Below, one piece after another: positions 57,258 through 64,000 of a stretch of DNA of 64,000 bases. How positions within the stretch are numbered: the first letter of the stretch is position 1; each line of letters starts with the position of its first letter. The stretch is taken from assembly GCA_026419775.2 (NCBI GenBank), contig JAOPGA020001376.1:36298-100297 (forward strand), written 5' to 3'. The notes below the pieces were generated by a model. That model was not told where the DNA came from. It was given only the letters and a program-made list of their open reading frames with translations, and did no database searches. The stretch is from Acrasis kona. Its lineage: Eukaryota; Heterolobosea; Eutetramitea; Acrasida; Acrasidae. A program made the position numbers and the translations under genes.

Positions 57258-59008
57258 ATGACAGATTATTCCTTTATGAAATCCTGTGTCTGTTACTCAA
57301 GAGAGCTCATATCCATGTTTGGTCTGATAAATCACAGCAAAAATAGAACAAACAACTTCAAACAGTCAGAAGGTGTCATGTTCTGTCTGAGAGAACAACC
57401 AGTAAATTCTGAAGTCGCTTCACAAGAAAACAATACAATGAATTTACACGGGCATAAAATTCTGAAGTCAAATAGTTTATTCGTATGCGGTTCCTCATCA
57501 AACCTGGGGTACTTTTCTGGTTGCGATTTAAAAGAACAAGAACATGGTAGTGACGATGCGGAGCAAAGCAAGGACGATTTATTGACACCAGTACAATATC
57601 CAAAGAACCACGTTTTTAGAACAAACTGCGAGATTGTCTCTGTGGCTTGTGGAGCTTCCCACACGGTATTCTTAACAGGTATTTTTCAACCAATATATAC
57701 TTCTAACTGCTCAGATGACGGAAGGTTGTTCGCCTGCGGTGGTAATGAATATAGACAATGTGGGTTTGAAAAACGCTCCAACGTTCTGTGCGAGTTGGAT
57801 GAGATTGACTATTTCGCCATCAACAACATTCGCGTGGTGGACATTGTCAGCAAAGGATTTCATACATTGTTTGCTACAGACGACGGAAAAGTGTATTCGT
57901 GTGGAAGGTTTTTATCAATTACATACAATTCACTTATACTTTAGAAACAATTGGGGGCAATTAGGAATCAAAACAAAGTCACGCTACGAACAAAACATAC
58001 AACTCGTTTGCTCTGATGATGGGTTCGAAAACAAAAAAGTTGTTAAAATGTCGAGTGGTTATGGACATTCTGCGTTTCTTACAGAGGAAGGAAAAGTATA
58101 CAGTACGGGAGCCAATGAGTTTGGTCAACTTGGACTTGGACACTACGAACATGAAGACCAACCAAGGTTAATGAATTTTGGGGACCAAAGCGAACCCATC
58201 ATATCCGAAGTATACAGTGGCTATGCATTTACAATGTTACTTTCAAGTAAGTGTTCATCATGAAAATAAACGTTAACAACGTGTAGATGAAGGACAGGTA
58301 TACGCGGTAGGATCAAATAGTGGAGGGCAGTTAGCCATAGGAATTGACGTTAAAAAAATCCACACACCAACTATGGTCGTCATATCTGCATTAACCAACA
58401 AGGTGGTGACTCACGTTTCATGTGGCCAATTTCACACAGTTTTCGTTACAAGTGACAATGAAGTATACATGAGCGGGAGGAGTGTAACCACGGAGGATAA
58501 CTTAGCACCTAGAGTATTTGCACCAGAGAGAATCAAGTCCTTCTATAATCAAAACGGAAAACACTTCGAACACATTCCTCCCATCAGCTTTGCTTCATGT
58601 GGTAGACGATACACAACTTTCATGACACGTATTGAAACATTTTTACATTTTTCTAACCTTTAACAGCCGACCATGACGTTTATGTGATGGGAAGAAACCT
58701 AAACGGACAATTAGGATATGGAGGACTCAACAACTGTCCTGAGCCAAGACTTATTCATTTCGAGCAACTAAAGTCAGTCAACAAGCACACACACAGCGTA
58801 CAAGTTGCCTGTGGTGCCAACTTTTGTGCGTATTATACTCTGCGTAAGTTCGTTCGTCATAAAAATGTAATCATCCAACAATTTAGTGAAAAAAAAGTTC
58901 CATTTAATATCACATCATTTTTGTAGAATGGATGTTATCCTCAGAAGGATGGAGTTGGACAAGGAATGTTATTCTGATATAATGATAACCACGCAAAATG
59001 TACAATAA
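57258..59008 (+). CDS. RCC1-repeat protein, six exons, 518 aa
   Basis: Exons 57258-57678, 57715-57907, 57945-58246, 58287-58628, 58667-58843, 58887-59008; introns 36, 37, 40, 38 and 43 nt. Repeats of the RCC1 type are visible: SVACGASHTVFLT, RNNWGQLG, SSGYGHSAFLTEEGKVYSTG, GSNSGGQLA, VSCGQFHTVFVT, GRNLNGQLGYGG. They would form a seven-bladed propeller. There is no signal peptide or TM helix, so it is likely cytosolic or nuclear. RCC1 propellers act as exchange factors or binding platforms; the partner is unknown. The last exon encodes a helical tail (RMDVILRRMELDK). The 36-nt first intron is free of stops in frame. Confidence 0.85.
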
Positions 59009-59147
59009 TGTAAATAATACACGTGTAATTGATATTTAAATGTTGTGTTGTTTTTTTATTGAATGTATGAGATGAACGAAACTATTGTAATCAAAGTTGA
59101 CTACATCATAAAAATAGTCTTTATTATTAGAAGAAAACACAACAAGC

Positions 59148-59972
59148 ATGTTCGGATTCATACTGTCGATTATATTATTCTTTTTCAACTTGATTTTCTT
59201 ATTCATCAAGCTTACATACATGATAGCGGTCGTGGCGGGACTGGTCGTGTTCTCGATTGCTCTAAACTTTTTCATTCAAAGAAGAATAAGAGTTCTTGAG
59301 CTACAGCAACAGAAGAGCGCGAAAAAAGAAAAAGTAGATGAGGTCCAAGAAATCATCGCCCCAGTGGTAGTTACAGAGGTGGATACTTTACGAAACAGAA
59401 GCCAACCCGTAGCCACAACCACAACATACATTGAAGAACCATCCCCGGTTGTTGTGCAGGAAGTTGTACCTGTTCTTGTTACCGATGTCACGCCAGTAAC
59501 CTACGTTGAGGAGGTTGTCCCCGTTTCAATTGAAAAGTTACCATCACCGGTCATTGTGCAAGAAGTTGTTGAGGTTGCTCCAATCGTTGTTCAAGAACAA
59601 CTACCATCGCCAGTCATTGTGCAAGAGGTCAAAAAGGAGGTGTACCAACCAGAAGTTGATGTATTTGAAGGCATCCCCGAAAAGATCGTGACCACGTTTC
59701 CACTCTTGCCCGAACAGACAACAATTAGCACTCCACCAGCCATTGAAAGCACCACTGTGAGCGAACCTGTGGTTGCGTCCGTACAAACATTAGAACAACC
59801 CGACTACTCCAATTTATTCCCAGAATACACCGGAATAGTACAAGAGGCATCCATCTCACAACCAGTCGAAGTGGCAACTCAACAGAATTTTGACGCACTA
59901 CCTGTTCAACAACTTTTGAGTGACCTAGATCAGAGTACAGCTTATGTTAACCAAGCAAATGTACAATATTAA
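59148..59972 (+). CDS. Membrane-anchored protein with PSPVIVQEV repeats, 274 aa
   Basis: Two adjacent hydrophobic stretches at residues ~4-21 and ~24-42 form an N-terminal hairpin or one long anchor. A basic and Gln-rich segment follows (QRRIRVLELQQQ), then a long acidic, Pro/Val-rich region in which variants of PSPVxVQEV occur at least three times. The C-terminus is polar (LLSDLDQSTAYVNQ). No domain recognised. The composition suggests a disordered tail facing the cytosol. Single exon. Confidence 0.7.
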   Translation: MFGFILSIILFFFNLIFLFIKLTYMIAVVAGLVVFSIALNFFIQRRIRVLELQQQKSAKKEKVDEVQEIIAPVVVTEVDTLRNRSQPVATTTTYIEEPSPVVVQEVVPVLVTDVTPVTYVEEVVPVSIEKLPSPVIVQEVVEVAPIVVQEQLPSPVIVQEVKKEVYQPEVDVFEGIPEKIVTTFPLLPEQTTISTPPAIESTTVSEPVVASVQTLEQPDYSNLFPEYTGIVQEASISQPVEVATQQNFDALPVQQLLSDLDQSTAYVNQANVQY

Positions 59973-60054
59973 AAATTCGTTTTGTGTCATATATTCTTTT
60001 TTTGTATTTGAATTTACACGGTTGACCCAATTTGGAGGAAAAAGACTACATTTC

Positions 60055-62017
60055 ATGTCTTGTTGCGGATTCAAGGTAGGTGTAGTGTTGCTTGATGATA
60101 TTTTAATGTGAAAGTTAGGACCGCATAGGAGACATGGAAAAAGGGATTATGGATTTCAAATACCATTGGACTCACTGCAGGTCCTGTCTTGGATTGGTAT
60201 GGGCATACTAGTTCTAGAATATCCCTTCGTCGTTGCCCCTTCATTAGATAAATATTCCGTTATTCCTTTGTCGATCGTAAGTGTCCTTCATTGATTTTTT
60301 TAATTAACCTGACGAAGTTGTACAGTTTGCTGCTAGTGATAGTTATTGGGTCGAACATTATACTTGGAATTTTTAACCCTGTGGACCCAAACACACAGTA
60401 TTTGAGTGTTGACGACCACTTCCTAGGAGATTATGCAATGTGTGATCATTGCAATGTGAAAGTGTTAGTCACAAACAACATGTTTCTAAACAATCCTTAG
60501 GCATAATTCAAGCAAACATTGTAAATTATGTAACAAATGCGTTTTAGGGTTCGACCATCACTGCCGATGGCTGAACACCTGCATCGGAAAAAGAAATTAC
60601 AAACTCTTTTTTGTTTTTCTTATGACATTATACATACTTCTCATTATATCTGCGTTGATTAAAATCTACTTGATAGTGTTCTGCTTTACTTTTACTGGAG
60701 AGTTTGTACAACGAAGTAAGTTTCTGTTACATTTTCAAAAGCTAACGCGCCATCTAGTCCAAATTATGTATTGGTTTGCAAATCCTTACGGCATAATTTC
60801 AGTAATATCGGTCATTGGTATTTGTGAGGTCTTGGTAACACTATCCCTCACACAGCTAGTAGGTTTCCACATCTTCTTAAGTAAGCACATTATAAAGATC
60901 CAAGCCCTTACTTTTTAAAGTTATAAAGAAGCGTACCACATATGAGCACATTATGCTTAAAAGATCAAGGATTATCCAACCTGAGGAATCTGCTACACCT
61001 CAACAAGTTAGCTCAATAGAGATTCAAGCTCAAAAACCTCTATCTACGACATCGAGGTGGAAGGATACTGATGTGTCCTTCTTCGTACAACGTGCTACTT
61101 CGATAAGAAGAGGAAATAAGGTCAATCCTCATGTCCAATCCACAAACTCGCTATCAATAGAGCTACAAAGAGTAGTACAAACGGAGGACCATACCGATTC
61201 GGATACATCCATAGTGAATACATCTCGACTATCGCTGGATGAAGACGAAGATTCATCCATACAGCAAGAGCAAGTCAACATGAATTACTCATTCCGCATT
61301 CAAACAAATACTAATCAAACTACAACCATCACTACAACTATGACCATACCAAACGAAGAAAGACCACCCTCTAGAGGTCATAGTAACAGTATACAATACG
61401 AAAATAGAAGAATGGACATTTTAGCTAGAAAAAAGAGCGGTACGATACATTCTACAGATGACCATAAGATTGTAATGAACATCAGGAGCAGTTTAAACTT
61501 TACTCAAGGAAAAGTAAACTTGATGAATTTAAAACTCAACAACACCTTTTACAACTCCCCAAATTCACCCTCTAGTCCATATAGAAGGAGCATGAGCATG
61601 GATTCGTTCATGTTTGAAGAAATGAAAAACAATAACAACAACGCGCCCAATGCAAATGTGGAGGCTAATCAATGTGGCAGTATACTACCTCCAATAGTGA
61701 GTAAGAGCGATAAATTAAGCAAGAGGCAAAGCGTTCGTAAAATGTCTGCTGACAGTTCGCATTCGCATGTAAAGGTATTACACGCACTTACGTCTTTACA
61801 TCAGGGGGATGAAGAGACAGACGAGTACAACTTGCCTAAAGCAGAGCAAGTACAATCAGATTCTTTATCGAGAAAATCATCTCAGTTTAGCTTTTATGGT
61901 GGCTTGTGCATGGGTGATGTGATAGAGGTTGAAGACCAAAGTCCTATTGAAATGTCGGACATTGGAGATTTTCCTGCAGATGTTAACACAAACAGTACTT
62001 CAGACTATAAGCAATAA
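60055..62017 (+). CDS. DHHC-type protein S-palmitoyltransferase, six exons, 587 aa
   Basis: Exons 60055-60079, 60119-60276, 60318-60463, 60501-60715, 60758-60880, 60921-62017; introns 37-42 nt. Transfers palmitate to cysteines of membrane proteins. The N-terminal [12 protein letters not shown] motif and two TM helices lead into the zinc-binding core CDHCNVKV / HNSSKHC / CNKCV and the catalytic DHHC in [18 protein letters not shown]. Two more TM helices follow, then the TTxE-type motif TTYEHIM. The ~360-residue tail is Ser-rich and disordered, likely for regulation or partner binding. The 42-nt intron at 60716-60757 is in frame and stop-free, so retention would add 14 residues in a loop. Confidence 0.9.
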
Positions 62018-62131
62018 GCAGGGATATATAACTTTGAGGACCATAGATGTGTGATGTCGAAATTAGGAATACATTCTCAAATAAATTTAGTTTCACGCCA
62101 TTATCTACTGCATGATTTAACAAGATTAAAT

Positions 62132-62914
62132 TTATTTCTTTAGTTTGTTTAAATAACCAAGTATGGTATCGACATGGCGACTCAAATGTTCAAGACCAAA
62201 TGGAAGTTTTAAATGTTCGTGTGCGTACTGGTTGAGTTGCTTCGCCATTGTAACTGGACTGGTTGCATTGGTCACAAAGATTCTACTCAGGTCCATTACG
62301 GTTCTTTCTCTTTCAAATTGGTTCTTGTCCATGAATTTACTGGAAAGTAAAAACTCCATTACGGTGTTGACGCTCGTGAACACGAAGCACTTGAATATAT
62401 TCTCAATTTTACTGTAGAGTGGTAAATGCTTCAGTACGCTTGCTCCCGTAATGTTAACGTGAACATTTCTGATTGGATGTGTCTCGTCACTGAGGATTGA
62501 CTTAGCATGTTTCTTCAAGTCTTGGAAGTGGTTGTCTGCATCAGCACTCATGTTTTTCAACGATTCGCTGTTGCTGACTTGATCGACTAGATTCTTCATC
62601 TTTTCTTCGGCCTCACGTAGTTGTTTGTCAATGTTAAGGCTAGTAAGTTGAGCAACAACGTCAACGATCGGTTGATGAATCTGATCTGCAACGAGGTTGA
62701 TACCTTTGGAAAAGAATGAAGGATTGTTCGTGTCTTTTTTGTCTGCTAGATCATCTGGTTTTTTGATGTCATTGTTGGGGTCGTTAGTGTATTGCCTAAA
62801 TTGATAGGGGTATTGTTTTATTAGGATTCTTTGAGAATTGATTGATACAGTAGCGCATCTAGTAAAGGCCAAACTACTTCTGATGGGCTTGATGAGTGTT
62901 GTTGCTCTAAGCAT
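62132..62914 (-). CDS. Probable mitochondrial protein of unknown function, 260 aa
   Basis: The N-terminus (MLRATTLIKPIRSSLAFTR..QFRQYT) is basic, lacks acids and fits a mitochondrial presequence. Next is an Asp/Asn-rich linker, an amphipathic helical region (~75-130; REAEEKMKNLVDQV) and a C-terminal part with a semi-hydrophobic segment (FKCFVFTSVNTVMEFLL). I do not recognise a family. Single exon. It shares a ~280-nt divergent region with the gene at 63198. Confidence 0.7.
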   Translation of the reverse strand: MLRATTLIKPIRSSLAFTRCATVSINSQRILIKQYPYQFRQYTNDPNNDIKKPDDLADKKDTNNPSFFSKGINLVADQIHQPIVDVVAQLTSLNIDKQLREAEEKMKNLVDQVSNSESLKNMSADADNHFQDLKKHAKSILSDETHPIRNVHVNITGASVLKHLPLYSKIENIFKCFVFTSVNTVMEFLLSSKFMDKNQFERERTVMDLSRIFVTNATSPVTMAKQLNQYAHEHLKLPFGLEHLSRHVDTILGYLNKLKK

Positions 62915-63197
62915 TATTAATAGATTAAATTAAAACTATTGATAGAATATACATTTGAGTGACTTACAAGTAAAAGTACCGAACCAATATCCAGGGTGCC
63001 AATAATAGATTTTTGAATAAATTTCATTTAAACAACGCCTTCTATATGTTCGTGAAACAATTTCTCTGAATAATGCATCCCTCAAAAAGATATAATATAA
63101 TAACATATTTCCAGCTTATTCATGACTTCAAACCAATAGGTTGACTATTAAATAAGCACACAAAAATCAAGTACGAACATGAACCCACTCAAACTAA

Positions 63198-64000
63198 ATG
63201 AAAAGAAACCACGATACAAGCAGCAGCGCTGCAAACGGCAGCCATGACACTCACAAAACACCTCATCATCCTCCAACAAAGCGTTTAAGGTTAGAAAAAG
63301 TGATGGAGAACGCTTTTAGTGGTAATGCTAGGCAGTACTATACTAAAGAGACAAGAAGACGTACTCCCGCCATACCGAACGAACTTAATATTGGATCACG
63401 TGCAAAGCTCCTTTGGAAAATGCTTCGAGATTCCGAAAATCACAAAAATATCACACTTTCAAAAAACTATTCAATTCTTCTCGTTGAAAGAAGTGGAATG
63501 CACGACGTTCGTCAAAATGACGATGATTTTAACTACATATTACACATCTTGTCCACATTTAAGCCAATGCATCCACCACAATCAACACTTGGGAATTATG
63601 GTGCGATTGTATCAAGTTCAACTGGTCATACAGAAAGTGGTTATATTGCGTCTATTGCTGTTACATTTCGTCATTTCCAGACCAACGATGCGTTGTACAT
63701 TGATTCAATATTTTTGACGTTATTTTCTACAGAGGATGAGTTTGAGGATGATGTTGTGGATGGTGGGGGATATTATTCTGATATTGAGGAGGAGGTAATA
63801 GAGTCTGATTTGCCACAGCCGGATTCAAGGATTGGTGTGACGAATGAGCAAGTAGAAACTCCAAAAACTACTAAAGAATGTGATTGTGCTGTTCACCTTC
63901 CACTAATCAAAACACAGCTTGAAAATCTGGTTAATGAGTACTTGGCCAACTATAATAAAGTCTATGGGAACAGGACAGCAAAGCATGAGCCGACAGCACC
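63198..64000 (+). CDS. Partial gene running off the right edge, at least 267 codons
   Basis: From the ATG at 63198 the frame stays open to the last base with no stop, so the 3' end is outside the window. The start is basic and His/Pro-rich (MKRNHDTSSSAANGSHDTH.., KRLRLEK may be a nuclear signal). The middle is mixed alpha/beta (SKNYSILLVERSGMHDV, GYIASIAVTFRHFQ). An acidic block (TEDEFEDDVVDGGG) and a C-x-C segment (KECDCAVHLPL) follow. No family recognised. A shorter 132-codon frame on the same strand is a shadow of this one. Confidence 0.75.
   Translation, partial: MKRNHDTSSSAANGSHDTHKTPHHPPTKRLRLEKVMENAFSGNARQYYTKETRRRTPAIPNELNIGSRAKLLWKMLRDSENHKNITLSKNYSILLVERSGMHDVRQNDDDFNYILHILSTFKPMHPPQSTLGNYGAIVSSSTGHTESGYIASIAVTFRHFQTNDALYIDSIFLTLFSTEDEFEDDVVDGGGYYSDIEEEVIESDLPQPDSRIGVTNEQVETPKTTKECDCAVHLPLIKTQLENLVNEYLANYNKVYGNRTAKHEPTA

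Noticed and set aside
1-64000. CRISPR arrays, bacterial operons or replication origins
   Set aside because: Spliceosomal introns, eukaryotic gene content and absence of regularly spaced short repeats exclude them.

Overview
The window is nuclear DNA of a unicellular eukaryote. It holds an RNA polymerase II largest subunit with a full heptad tail, a B-type cyclin, an axonemal CFAP47-like protein, a TALE homeobox gene, a fungal-type Zn2Cys6 regulator, and surface proteins built from a beta-propeller, a Thr-Pro stalk, an EGF-like module and one membrane helix. This mix, the AT-rich sequence and the tight packing suggest an amoeboflagellate such as a heterolobosean (Naegleria/Acrasis relatives). 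That placement is inference; I saw no species marker. About forty GT-AG introns could be placed by joining reading frames, and most are only 35-45 nt long. For multi-exon genes the exon coordinates are in the evidence text.

Layout. 1-2405: the 3' tip of a plus-strand gene, then a five-exon minus-strand helical protein. 3206-9000: RPB1 and a convergent TALE homeobox gene. 9148-14825: a C2/Munc13-like/GRAM protein followed by a C2H2 protein. 15175-17684: a sparse stretch with a decayed ARM-repeat gene. 17685-18408: a small secreted Cys-rich protein and a tRNA-Arg. 18645-24157: a SIRT6/7-type sirtuin and a convergent OSCA/TMEM63 channel gene, separated by a 1.3-kb insert that carries its own zinc-finger ORF and stem-loop arrays and is flanked by a ~170-nt direct duplication. 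24287-33174: hypothetical protein, FAD synthase, Zn2Cys6 regulator, cyclin B, NAPE-PLD-like hydrolase, CH/coiled-coil protein. 33411-37749: tRNA-Cys, a small protein, NAA15 and a longin R-SNARE. 37983-48582: CFAP47-like giant. 48680-49372: DUF6314 protein. 49472-56178: two propeller receptors sharing one C-terminal half. 57258-64000: an RCC1 protein, a membrane-anchored repeat protein, a DHHC palmitoyltransferase, a probable mitochondrial protein, and an open gene that runs off the right edge.

The genes are mostly unrelated housekeeping and cell-surface genes, not an operon. Several could act together at membranes: Munc13-like and SNARE proteins in vesicle fusion, the DHHC enzyme in palmitoylation, OSCA in mechanosensing.

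The most notable signals are: (i) both tRNA genes carry a 9-10 nt insertion at the same place in the D-loop; (ii) the insert flanked by long duplications between SIRT and OSCA; (iii) the clamp zinc-site motif of RPB1 lies in the +1 frame; (iv) the pair of propeller-swapped surface receptors; (v) a longin SNARE without the zero-layer arginine and without a membrane anchor.
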